Shown here: positions 34,395 through 43,263 of the stretch, piece after piece
How positions within the stretch are numbered: position 1 is the stretch's first letter
Layout of the letters: each line of letters begins with the position of its first letter
NCBI RefSeq assembly: GCF_036226685.1
Contig: NZ_CP109009.1
Span: forward strand, 1,116,001-1,180,000
Reading direction: 5' to 3'
Length of the DNA: 64,000 nt
DNA from: Streptomyces sp. NBC_00690
GTDB taxonomy: Bacteria; Actinomycetota; Actinomycetes; Streptomycetales; Streptomycetaceae
Notes under the pieces: model-generated
Databases searched by the model: none
Told to the model about the DNA's origin: nothing
The model's input: only the letters and a program-made list of their open reading frames with translations
Translations under genes and position numbers: made by a program

Positions 34395-37300
34395 CTATCT
34401 GCCGACCGAGGTGCCTGAGGTGTCGACCCTGATCCGAACACGTTCCGTGACGGTATTCACCGTCACCGCCAAGGTCAGACTGCCCGGCCGTAGAGCGGCG
34501 ATCCTTCCGGTCACGGGATCGAAGGACGCCAGGTGGTGACCGCGGGCCCGGCTTGCGGCCCCGATGTGGAGTTCCGGTGAGCCGCTCCAGTCCGCGCTCA
34601 TCGGAAAGCCCACGGGTACCCGGCGCGGTCCTTGTGTCACCGTGGCGCGGACCTCGCCGCTCTCGCCGGGCACCAGGGTCGCGGGCGCTGCGACGGCGAG
34701 GGAGTCGAGGTGGGCACGGGTCTGGACCGAGATCCAGTCGGCTCCGCCGAGCCAGGGTCGTCGCACCGCGGCGATGCGGTCCCGGATGCCCACCCGGTCC
34801 ACGCCGATGAGCGACCAGCCGGTGAATCCGCCCGCGTCGACCGGACCGGCGGGTGACTTGCCGGAGTTCCCGTTGATGAGATGGGGCACCGCGTCGATCC
34901 GATCCGCGTGGAAGACGCCCACGTGTCCACCGATCAGCACGGCGCCCTTACCGGTCGTACGCCGGAACTCGGCCAGCCAGCGTTCGAGGAGTGCTGCCTC
35001 CTTGCGGTCGCCGAGTTGGCTGCCCCGCTGGGGTGTGGGGTCGCGGGGCGGCACATGTTGGACGATGACCAGCGATCCGATGTGGGAACTGCGGGCCGCC
35101 GCGTCCAGTTGTTCTCGCACCATCGAGATCTGCGGGAAGCCGCCGCCGCGCAGCGAGAGACGGGAGGTGTCCAGGGTCAGGAAGCGGGTGCCGCGGTGGT
35201 CGAAGGTGCGGTGGGCGGGTCCGAAGGCGGCGATGAAGTCGTCGATCCGGCCTCCCATGACCTCGTGGTTGCCGGGCACGTAGTACCAGGGCACATCATC
35301 GCCGAGCTCGTCGGTCAGGACGCTCCGGGCGAAGGCGAGGTCCGCCGGTGAACCCTCGTCGACCAGGTCCCCGTTGATGATCAGAAAGTCGGGTCGTGCC
35401 GCCTTGATCTCCCGCAGGGTGCGCCTCGCCTGCCGCACGATGGGGCCGGTGGGCTCACGGGCGACGAACTGGGCATCGGACATCACGGCGAACCGCCACT
35501 CCCTGCGCCGGGTGAGCGCCGCCGTGTCAATCAGCGGGTCCGCGGTCGACTCCATTGGTGGCAGGGCGACTTCGGGCGGCACCTGTGCGCTGAGTCCGTC
35601 GATGACGATCCGTCCCCGGTACTGGCGTGCCGCCGCGGTCTCGGCGAGGTAGAAGCGATGGACCGTCAGTGGGTGAGCGACGCCCTGCGGGACGGAGAAG
35701 GTCAGATGCCGCCAACCGGTCCAGGTCACCAAGGGCCCGCGCAGCAGTTGATGGGAGCCCGCCGCATCCCTGAGGTGCAGGGTCGGCCACGCCCCTTGGC
35801 CGTCGCCGTTGACCCAGAGGCCGAAGGACTGCGGCTGACCGGGTACGTCGATCGGGCGCGGGGGTGCCGCATAGACGGCCCGGGTCGCCGTGGATCGTGT
35901 GAAGTCGTAGTCCAGTCCGAGCCCGGTGCCCTGGTGGCCGTCGGGCACGGCGGACAGGGCACCGGCCGCCCGTGCGTGGCTGAAGGTCCAGCGCTCCGCA
36001 TCGTCGAAATCGGCGACCGGGTGGGTGGTGAGGCCGACGCTGACGGCGATGGAGGTGGTGGTGTCACGGACCGTCGCGGTGATTCGGCCCGCCCCGCTGC
36101 CGGTCAGTGAGGCCACCGTGAAGGAACCTTCGGAGTTCGGACGCACGGTGAATCGGGACCGGTCGTAGTCGAGGCGCACATCGCTGGGTTCGACGGGCGC
36201 GCTGGTGCCGGAGGCATCGAAGCCGACGAGGCCGAAACTCCCGGTGGTCCGTCCGTCGGCGAGGGAGACCCGATGGATGGTGGGTTCGATCCGGGCGAGT
36301 GGACCGAGGACGGTGAGGGGCAGGGAGCCGTGGACACCGGCGCGCTCGGCCCGCACGACCGCGGTACCACTGGTGCGGGCGTGGAACGCTCCTCCCGCAT
36401 CGACCCGTCCGACGGTGGGCCGCAACGAGTGCCAACGGGGTGTGCCGGCAGCCGGGCCGTACGTCTCGTCGTACCCCACTGCGTCGAGTTGTCGGGTCAG
36501 TCCGGGGAAGACGCGGTCGGGGTGGCCCCCGGCGATGGGGTCCGCAGTGGGTGCCGAGGCTGCGGGGGTGCGGGTGTGGAGGCGGAACCCTCGCAACGAC
36601 CCGCTGCCGTCGGGCACGGTGAGGGCGATTCCATTGGGGACGGTGCGTTCGCTGCCGTCCGACGGGCTGTTCTCCACCTGGAGGATGTCCTCGCCCGCGG
36701 GGCGGGCGAGGAGGGTCGACGAACCGCCGCCGTCGAGGTTGAGCGCCTGATGCGCACCCGCGCGCCGCAGCATCCGGCCGAGTTCAGTGAGGGTGACTCC
36801 TGCACTGTCGGCCTGTCTCCCGTCGACGGTGACGATGTGCAGCGTACGACCGTCCCGGGAGAAGCCGACCGCGGTACGAGGGGCCGGTGCGTTGTTGGGC
36901 CGCCCTTCATGGCTCCGCGGCACACCGTCGACGACGAGCAGCTCACGGCCTCCCACCGCGGTACGGGGAACCGGTCCGGCATCGGTACGCGGTCGGAACT
37001 CCCAGGACACGGGGTCGCCCGGGCGGAGAGCGGCCAGCTTGCGGGCACCGGCGTCCCGACCGACCAGGGCGGTGGTGTCCGGGGGGAGGTGCCCGCTTCC
37101 CGGTCGGGAGGTGACCGAGACGACCCGGCCCGCCGACACGAGTGCTTCGGCGGTGGTGGCAGCGGTGTTCACGGTGAGGGCACGGTCCGCTGCACCCCAG
37201 GCGCTGGTGTAGGCGCCGATGCCGTCCGTGGGTACGTCGGCCGCGTTGTAGGCGTGGAGCGGGTGGGGACCGGACGGCAGTGTCAGGGCGCCGGAGAAGT

Positions 37301-37877
37301 AGAGCTGGAGGATGCGCCCCGCTCCCCCGGGCCCGATACCGACGGCCCGATGCGCACCGGGTGCGGGTGAGTGGGTGATGCGGCCGTTGCGGATGCCCGG
37401 CCCCAGCGGAGCCCCGGTCTGGGTGATGTCGAAGAAGTCCGCATTGACGGCGGCAACGGTTCGACGGCCGGGGCCGGGATCGTGGCGTGCGGCAAGCCCG
37501 GAGAGCGTGTCGCGCTCGGAGACCTTGTCGGCGGAGAGGTAGTCCGCCGTGATGTCGCCGGTGAGGTCGACGGCGAGCGCGTCCACCCGGAGCCATCCGT
37601 CGGGTTCGAACCGGTCGTACGAGGTGAGCCGGATACCGGGGGCGACGGGGCGCGAGGTGCGGGCGGTCTCGATGCCGCTCGGGTCACTCACCGCGTGGGA
37701 GGGCCCTGCGGGGGTACTGGCAGCCGGGGGCGCAATGGGCCGTTGGACTTCGGCGGACCGTTGCGGATGCGGGTCGACGCCGGAATCCGCTGTGGAGGCG
37801 GGCATGGAGACCGCCGTCAGGGCGGTGAGAGTGGCGAGGAGTGCGGCTGCCCGCGGACTTCTACGACCTGGGCGCAT
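34395..37877 (-). CDS. Secreted phosphodiester glycosidase (NAGPA) - metallophosphoesterase fusion
   Basis: The 1160-residue protein begins with a signal peptide (basic start, then AALLATLTALTAVSMPA). An NAGPA/phosphodiester glycosidase domain follows with VAAVNADFFDI, NGRITHSPAPG and the NLDGGGSSTLLAR motif near residue 400. Then come Ig-like beta modules, a carbohydrate-binding-like domain (FGLWVNGDGQGAWPTLHLRD), and a calcineurin-like phosphoesterase with MSDAQF, NGDLVDEG, PGNHEV and IGGHVGVFH. It ends in a beta-sandwich. It likely acts on extracellular polysaccharide or teichoic phosphodiesters. ATG at 37877 follows AGGAG. The fusion is large and unusual. Confidence 0.85.
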   Translation of the reverse strand: MRPGRRSPRAAALLATLTALTAVSMPASTADSGVDPHPQRSAEVQRPIAPPAASTPAGPSHAVSDPSGIETARTSRPVAPGIRLTSYDRFEPDGWLRVDALAVDLTGDITADYLSADKVSERDTLSGLAARHDPGPGRRTVAAVNADFFDITQTGAPLGPGIRNGRITHSPAPGAHRAVGIGPGGAGRILQLYFSGALTLPSGPHPLHAYNAADVPTDGIGAYTSAWGAADRALTVNTAATTAEALVSAGRVVSVTSRPGSGHLPPDTTALVGRDAGARKLAALRPGDPVSWEFRPRTDAGPVPRTAVGGRELLVVDGVPRSHEGRPNNAPAPRTAVGFSRDGRTLHIVTVDGRQADSAGVTLTELGRMLRRAGAHQALNLDGGGSSTLLARPAGEDILQVENSPSDGSERTVPNGIALTVPDGSGSLRGFRLHTRTPAASAPTADPIAGGHPDRVFPGLTRQLDAVGYDETYGPAAGTPRWHSLRPTVGRVDAGGAFHARTSGTAVVRAERAGVHGSLPLTVLGPLARIEPTIHRVSLADGRTTGSFGLVGFDASGTSAPVEPSDVRLDYDRSRFTVRPNSEGSFTVASLTGSGAGRITATVRDTTTSIAVSVGLTTHPVADFDDAERWTFSHARAAGALSAVPDGHQGTGLGLDYDFTRSTATRAVYAAPPRPIDVPGQPQSFGLWVNGDGQGAWPTLHLRDAAGSHQLLRGPLVTWTGWRHLTFSVPQGVAHPLTVHRFYLAETAAARQYRGRIVIDGLSAQVPPEVALPPMESTADPLIDTAALTRRREWRFAVMSDAQFVAREPTGPIVRQARRTLREIKAARPDFLIINGDLVDEGSPADLAFARSVLTDELGDDVPWYYVPGNHEVMGGRIDDFIAAFGPAHRTFDHRGTRFLTLDTSRLSLRGGGFPQISMVREQLDAAARSSHIGSLVIVQHVPPRDPTPQRGSQLGDRKEAALLERWLAEFRRTTGKGAVLIGGHVGVFHADRIDAVPHLINGNSGKSPAGPVDAGGFTGWSLIGVDRVGIRDRIAAVRRPWLGGADWISVQTRAHLDSLAVAAPATLVPGESGEVRATVTQGPRRVPVGFPMSADWSGSPELHIGAASRARGHHLASFDPVTGRIAALRPGSLTLAVTVNTVTERVRIRVDTSGTSVGR

Positions 37878-38433
37878 AACCACTCCTGGGTACGGTCCGT
37901 TCGAGGTCATGGACTTGGGTGCCGAGGGCGGCGCGGCAACAATTCGGGGAGCTGTACCGGCACCTGGGGCTGGTCGCCCTGGGGACTGACGTACCCCCCG
38001 TAGCCCGGCGAAACGTCGTCGCGGCTGACCTCGTCAAGGCGCTCCCCCCTTCCCTTGGTGTCGAGCCCCTCGGCGCTGGCTGCCGTGGACCGCAGCACAC
38101 GGCGAGCGGCAGGTGTTCGCACAGCACAACGAGTCAGCGCCAGGGGAGTTCGGCCGAAGCTGTTGGACATCACCGGAACCTGCCCAACCGTTGCCCTGTT
38201 CGGGTGAACTCTTGCCCGGCTGAGCGAGCAAACGCCCCGCCTGGGAACTCTCGCCCGAAGGACATGGGCTCAATAGGGGGCGAGCCTGTCGGCCAAGGTT
38301 GGCCTCATGGCCGCCGATGGTCCGCTGTCAGCAGACGGGCGGGCGAGCTGAGTTCGGCGAGGCCGTCGAGTCCTAGGAAGCAGCGGTCACCTTCGCATCA
38401 CTCTGCTGTGGGCGGGACGTTCGATGACAGGAC
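37878..38433. other. Mostly gene-free stretch
   Basis: This 556-bp gap separates the large secreted protein from the TetR gene. A minus-strand frame from 38170 to 37907 (87 residues, ending VPVQLPELLPRRPRHPSP) exists, but its codon bias and ribosome site are weak, so it was not called. The region upstream of 37877 must contain the promoter of the secreted-protein gene. Confidence 0.35.
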
Positions 38434-39048
38434 CTAGCGCCGTGGGCATTCCTCATGCGTCGCGAGAACGGCACCCAGATGGGCCCGGAGTGTCGCACGA
38501 ACGCGGTCGACGCCGAGTGAGCCATGAGGGGTCACTGTGTCAATGGTCAATCCGCCGATGAGTGCCATCAGGCGGTCGGCCTCACCTTGGACATGCGCGA
38601 CCCCCAAGGCATCGAGCGCGTCGGCGAGGAGTTGGTGCAGGTCCGCTGCCATCCGCTCGGTCACCGGCCGGAACACCGGCTTTGTGCGCGCCGCGATCAT
38701 GAACTCCAGCAGCACGGCCGCCTCGGCACAGCGCGCCTCATCTACGGGGAGCACCTCCTCCACGAGAGCTTGGAGCGCGTTGATGGCGTCCTCACCGCGG
38801 AGTCCGACCAGCGATTCGGGAGTGTGTTTGGCCAGCCGACGCCCCATGCGATCGCCGGTCTCGTGAACGGCCGCCGCGACGAGATCGTGGTGGTTGTCGA
38901 AGTAGTGGCGCACCGATCCGATGTTCAGCCCGGCTTCGGCAGCGACCTTGCGCAGGGACATCCCTTCCAGCCCTTCGGCGACGACGAGGCGGAAAGCCGC
39001 TGCCACGACATGCTGCCGCCGCTGTTGCGCATCGATACGAGCAGGCAT
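38434..39048 (-). CDS. TetR-family regulator
   Basis: The 204-residue protein has an N-terminal TetR helix-turn-helix (QHVVAAAFRLVVAEGLEGM, LRKVAAEAGLNIGSVRHYF) followed by a helical ligand domain. It lies five bases downstream of the ABC-F gene and is probably cotranscribed. A 24-bp palindrome just upstream of that gene is the likely operator, giving autoregulation and drug-inducible expression (inference). Confidence 0.9.
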   Translation of the reverse strand: MPARIDAQQRRQHVVAAAFRLVVAEGLEGMSLRKVAAEAGLNIGSVRHYFDNHHDLVAAAVHETGDRMGRRLAKHTPESLVGLRGEDAINALQALVEEVLPVDEARCAEAAVLLEFMIAARTKPVFRPVTERMAADLHQLLADALDALGVAHVQGEADRLMALIGGLTIDTVTPHGSLGVDRVRATLRAHLGAVLATHEECPRR

Positions 39049-39053
39049 GATCC

Positions 39054-40727
39054 CTACCTCCGCTCCCGGGCGACCCGGCTCTCAGACCACTCCGGAACCG
39101 CTGACTCATAGACCCCGCCGTCGGACCCGAAGACCAGGAAACGGCCGAAGTCACGGGCGAACCATCGATCGTGGGTGACCGCGATGACAGTACCTTCGAA
39201 TGCTCCCAATGCCTGTTGGAGCGCCTCGGCGGAGACGAGGTCGAGGTTGTCGGTGGGCTCATCGAGCAGGAGCAGGGTCGCACCGCTCAGTTCGAGCAGG
39301 AGGATCTGAAAACGAGCCTGCTGCCCGCCGGAGAGCGAATCGAAGACCTGTTCCGCGGCTGATGCCAACTCGTACCGGGCCAGCGCACGCGAAGCGTCCT
39401 CACGGGGCATCCCCGCACGTGCCTCGTCACCCCGGTGCAGAATCGACAACAGAGTACGGCCGGTCAGGTCGGGGCGGCCGTGTGTCTGCGCGAACCACCC
39501 CGGACGCACCCGAGCACCCAAGCGCGCCTGACCCGTGTGTGCCACTGGCTCGATGACCAGCTCACTCACCGGAGAGTGCCATGGTTCCGGATCGGTGCCG
39601 CCGGCGGCGAGCAGGCGCAGGAAGTGTGACTTGCCCGAGCCGTTGGAGCCCAGGACCGCGACCCGGTCGCCGTACCAGACTTCAAGATCGAACGGTTTCA
39701 TCAGCCCGGTCAGCCCGACGTTCTCACACATCACAGCCTGTTTGCCGGTACGTCCTCCACGAAGCCGCATTCCCAACTGCTGTTCGCGGGGTTGCTCTTG
39801 GGGTGGCCCGGCCTGCTCAAATCGTGTGAGTCGGGATTGAGCTGCCCGGTAGCGGGATGTCATATCGGAGTTGTACGCGGCCTTCTGCTTGTACATCTGG
39901 ACCAGGGCCTTGAGCTTGCCGCGTTCTTCGTCCCACCTCCTGCGCAGCTCATCGAGCCGCTCAAACCGTGCGACGCGTGCCTCCTGATACGTGGCGAAGC
40001 CCCCTGGATGGACCCAAGCGGTGTTGCCTGCCGCGCCGAGTTCCACGGTCACCATGCTCTGCGCGGTACGCGCCAGCAACTCCCGATCATGACTGACGTA
40101 CAGCACGCTCTTGTCGGTCTCCTGGAGACGGTCCTCAAGCCAGCGTTTGCCGGGGACATCCAGGAAGTTGTCCGGTTCGTCCAAGAGCAGCACATCGTCG
40201 GGGCCACGCAGGAGGGCTTCCAGGACGAGTCGTTTCTGCTCACCTCCGGACAAGGTGTCGATCTCACGCGTTTGACACCGGTCGAACGGCACACCCAACG
40301 CTGCAGTGGTACACACGTCCCACAACACCTCTGCCTCATATCCACCGGCGTCTCCCCACTGCGCCAGCATCGACGCATAGGCCATCTGCGCGGCGGGGGC
40401 CGGGTGTGCGGACATGGCTGCCTCGGCTTCCGACACCAGATCGGCTGCCTGCCTCAGGCGCTCCGGTGCTACGGCCAGCAACACCGAACGTACCGTGCCT
40501 CCTTTGATGAACTGAGGCATGACGCCGAGACTTCCGCTACGGCTGACCGTTCCCCTGTCCGGAATCAGCGCCCCGGTGATCACACGCAACAGGGTGCTCT
40601 TGCCGGAACCATTGGCGCCGACCAGAGCCACCCTCTCGCCAGCACCCACCCGAAACGAGATGTCCTCAAGCAGGGGGCGGCCATCGGGCAGTGTGCACGA
40701 GACTCCGCTTACCTCGGTATGACCCAT
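39054..40727 (-). CDS. ABC-F family ATPase
   Basis: The 557-residue protein has two fused nucleotide-binding domains without membrane segments. Walker A motifs are GANGSGKST and GSNGSGKSH, signatures are LSGGEQKR and LSGGQQAR, and each domain ends in DEP-x-D/N. A charged helical linker of about 80 residues (RRWDEERGKLKALVQMYKQK) lies between. ABC-F proteins bind ribosomes and can displace antibiotics. ATG at 40727 lies only 6 bases from the palindrome, so the message may be leaderless. A cotranscribed TetR gene supports an antibiotic-protection role, but housekeeping ABC-Fs cannot be excluded. Confidence 0.87.
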   Translation of the reverse strand: MGHTEVSGVSCTLPDGRPLLEDISFRVGAGERVALVGANGSGKSTLLRVITGALIPDRGTVSRSGSLGVMPQFIKGGTVRSVLLAVAPERLRQAADLVSEAEAAMSAHPAPAAQMAYASMLAQWGDAGGYEAEVLWDVCTTAALGVPFDRCQTREIDTLSGGEQKRLVLEALLRGPDDVLLLDEPDNFLDVPGKRWLEDRLQETDKSVLYVSHDRELLARTAQSMVTVELGAAGNTAWVHPGGFATYQEARVARFERLDELRRRWDEERGKLKALVQMYKQKAAYNSDMTSRYRAAQSRLTRFEQAGPPQEQPREQQLGMRLRGGRTGKQAVMCENVGLTGLMKPFDLEVWYGDRVAVLGSNGSGKSHFLRLLAAGGTDPEPWHSPVSELVIEPVAHTGQARLGARVRPGWFAQTHGRPDLTGRTLLSILHRGDEARAGMPREDASRALARYELASAAEQVFDSLSGGQQARFQILLLELSGATLLLLDEPTDNLDLVSAEALQQALGAFEGTVIAVTHDRWFARDFGRFLVFGSDGGVYESAVPEWSESRVARERR

Positions 40728-40733
40728 GGACCA

Positions 40734-40757
40734 TATTTATCACACGCGTGATAAATA
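40734..40757. promoter_or_regulatory. 24-bp palindromic operator of the ABC-F/TetR operon
   Basis: Perfect 10-base arms TATTTATCAC and GTGATAAATA flank a four-base spacer ACGC. The A/T-rich site contrasts with the GC-rich surroundings and overlaps where the promoter must be if transcription begins at the ATG at 40727. This is a typical TetR-type operator arrangement. Confidence 0.75.
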
Positions 40758-40912
40758 GGCGCACTCTCACCATTGCCCCGAGCCACACCATGGCTGAACT
40801 GCGCATCCGTGCAGATCCAACGGATCGCTCGTTGACCCCCTGCCCATGGGCAAGGCATGCATCACCTTCGAGTGGCAACCCTCGTCATCGACGACGTGAT
40901 CGAAGACATGGC

Positions 40913-42550
40913 CTAGCCCGACCCTGAATCGAGGGCGCGGTGTGCCGCAGTGAGACGGGCCTCTTCACTGCGGCCCGTGGAGTCACCTGCGACTGCGTCG
41001 GCCCAGCGGAGCAGTCGTCCCAGATGGTGATCAGCCGAGGTCGAGGTGATGCGCGGAGCACCGACGACGACCTCACCACCTGTCCCGTCGATGGCGATGA
41101 GCGTCCCCTCGTGGATGGTCCGTCGACCGGCGCGCACACTGCCCGCGGCCACGTCGACGGTGAGATCCACGGCCCCCACGACGGCCGGTTTGCCCATGGC
41201 GCGGGCGACCACGGCGGCGTGGCTGGTCGGCCCGCCGCGCGTCGTGAGGACGCCAGCGGCGGCGATCAGGCCGTGCATGTCGAGCGGAGAGGTCTCCGGC
41301 CGCACCAGGACGACCGGGCCCCTCGAAGCCATTCGGGCCGCGGTGTCGGCGGTGGTGGCCATGGCACCGATCGCAACCCCCGGAGACGCGCCCAGCCCTC
41401 GGGTGAGGACGTCACCTGAGTCTGCGACTTCCAGGCGCGGGGTACGCACTTGGGAGAGGTGATGGGGGGATACGCGCAATAGTGCCTCTCGGCGCCCGAT
41501 CACACCGTCGTCGGCGAGGTCGACCGCGACCCGGACTGCGGCGCGTCCGACGAGTCGCCCCGTGCGAACCTGGAGGATCCATAGCTCGCCCGCCTCAAAG
41601 GTGAACTCGACATAGCATGCGTCGCGATAGTGCTCCTCGATCCGGCTCAGAGCATCGAGAAGCGTCGCCCACACCGTCGGCTCCCGGTCGGCCAATTCGG
41701 TCAGTGGCCGCGTCAAGGACCTGCCGGAGACGACCTCGTCCCCTTGGCTGCCGAACAGGACCTCACCGTAGGGAACCGATTCACCGGTGTTGGGACTACG
41801 GCTGAACGCCACTCCGGTCCCACTGCGCTCGTCACGATTCCCGAACACCATCGTCTGTACGGTCACGGCCGTGCCGAGGTCGCCCGGGACGCCGTGCAGA
41901 TCGCGGTAGGTCTTCGCCCGCGGGGTGTTCCACGAGGAGAAGACGGCCTCGACCGCGCGTTCCAACTGTCGAGGCGCGCTTTCCGGGACGGGCTCCCCGG
42001 TGCGCTCTCTGATCAGGGCTTCGACGGCCCGGATTCCATCGGTGAGAAGGGCTTCGGCGTCGCCGGGGTTCGATTCGCTGGTCCCTCGCTCGATGTCTTC
42101 GAGGCTGCCGCGATCCACGCCGGCGACCTCGCTGGCAAAGCTGGACAGGAACTTCAGCCGTGAGTCGAGCGCGAACCGCACATCACCCGTCTCGTCGGCC
42201 AAGCCGACGGTGGCTTCGGCGGTGAGCCCGAGGTTGAGGACGGTGCTCATCATGCCCGGCATGGACACCGCGCCACCGGAGCGTACGGACACCACCAGGG
42301 GCCTTGGGGCGCCGCCGAAGTTGCGGTGTGTGGCCCTTTCGAGTTCGGCGGTGGCAGCTGTGAGTTCGGCAGCGAGGTCCCGGGGTGGTCGTCCGTCGCG
42401 GAGGAACGCCCGGCACGCCTTCGTGGTGATGATGAATCCCGGTGGGACGGGAAGTCGGAGGCGCTGTAGCACCACCAGACCGTGGGCCTTGCCGCCCAGG
42501 ACGTCCGCCGGTTCATGGACCTCTGCGGCGAGCGGGTGAATCCAGTTCAT
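40913..42550 (-). CDS. PPDK-like protein lacking the PEP-binding barrel
   Basis: The 545-residue protein has the N-terminal nucleotide-binding half of pyruvate phosphate dikinase: GGKAHGLVVLQRL, RSGGAVSMPGMMSTVLNLGL and VTVQTMVFGN. The mobile phosphohistidine domain follows with TTRGGPTSHAAVVARAMGKPAVVG, whose His is catalytic. The C-terminal TIM barrel for PEP/pyruvate is missing, as in the short PpdK of mycobacteria (Rv1127c). It could transfer phosphate to another acceptor. It is downstream of a winged-helix gene and a TetR gene, in one operon (80-bp gap). Confidence 0.8.
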   Translation of the reverse strand: MNWIHPLAAEVHEPADVLGGKAHGLVVLQRLRLPVPPGFIITTKACRAFLRDGRPPRDLAAELTAATAELERATHRNFGGAPRPLVVSVRSGGAVSMPGMMSTVLNLGLTAEATVGLADETGDVRFALDSRLKFLSSFASEVAGVDRGSLEDIERGTSESNPGDAEALLTDGIRAVEALIRERTGEPVPESAPRQLERAVEAVFSSWNTPRAKTYRDLHGVPGDLGTAVTVQTMVFGNRDERSGTGVAFSRSPNTGESVPYGEVLFGSQGDEVVSGRSLTRPLTELADREPTVWATLLDALSRIEEHYRDACYVEFTFEAGELWILQVRTGRLVGRAAVRVAVDLADDGVIGRREALLRVSPHHLSQVRTPRLEVADSGDVLTRGLGASPGVAIGAMATTADTAARMASRGPVVLVRPETSPLDMHGLIAAAGVLTTRGGPTSHAAVVARAMGKPAVVGAVDLTVDVAAGSVRAGRRTIHEGTLIAIDGTGGEVVVGAPRITSTSADHHLGRLLRWADAVAGDSTGRSEEARLTAAHRALDSGSG

Positions 42551-42630
42551 CTCGTCGTTCGACCTCCCATGGCCCCGCTCGACGTCTCACCGGCGACGAG
42601 CCGGGAAGTCCGACGCGTCGGCCGGTGGTT

Positions 42631-43263
42631 TCAATGCCGTGGGATCCCCAAGGTGGTGAGCAGGTCTTCATGGAGCTGGAACCACACCGTGTGGTAGGAA
42701 TCCAGGTTGTCCGCGACGTAGTCCAACTCACCGGACCTGGCCCGATCCAGTGCGCCGGTGAAGCGGACCCGGTAGCGCCGGAAACGAAGCATCGTGGCGG
42801 ACAGGTCGGCACAGACCGCCTCGGCCCGCTGGTCGAGATCCGTGAGCCGGCACAGAACACGGCGGTTGTAGTCGGGGTCGGTGTGGTCGTTCATGATCAT
42901 GACACCGTCGACGGTCCGCAACTGCCATGCCGTGCAGAGATCGAGCAATTCGGGGTTGAGCACCAGAAAGCCCTCGTACGCCTTGTTGACCACGGCTCGG
43001 GTGCCGGCTGCTGCAAGCTCTGCGGTGATCCGTTCGGCGTCCTGGGCACGACCGGCCTCGGTGAGCCCCCAACCACCGAAGTCACCTGCCGTGTGGGTGA
43101 CGAGTCCGGCCACGGCGAGGTCGATCAGCTCCGACTGGACCTCATCCGCGGATAGCCCCACGGCTGCGGCCACTCGGGCGAGGCTTGTGAAGCCGATACA
43201 GCGGAGGGTGTGCAGCACCAGGAGGTCGACGCTGGTCGCATGGGGTGAGACAGGGGGCTTCAC
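42631..43263 (-). CDS. Winged-helix regulator-like protein linked to the PPDK-like gene
   Basis: The 210-residue protein begins with a winged-helix-like pattern (LLVLHTLRCIGFTSLARVAAAVGL) and has a C-terminal helical domain containing DPDYNRRVLCRLTDLD. Its 5' end overlaps the TetR stop as GTGA, so the two are translated together. It is probably a regulator or effector-binding partner of the PPDK-like enzyme. No closer family is recognised. Confidence 0.55.
   Translation of the reverse strand: MKPPVSPHATSVDLLVLHTLRCIGFTSLARVAAAVGLSADEVQSELIDLAVAGLVTHTAGDFGGWGLTEAGRAQDAERITAELAAAGTRAVVNKAYEGFLVLNPELLDLCTAWQLRTVDGVMIMNDHTDPDYNRRVLCRLTDLDQRAEAVCADLSATMLRFRRYRVRFTGALDRARSGELDYVADNLDSYHTVWFQLHEDLLTTLGIPRH

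Noticed and set aside
37907..38170. 87-residue minus-strand frame with Pro-rich end
   Set aside because: No ribosome site, no similarity and irregular codon bias; could not be supported as a gene.
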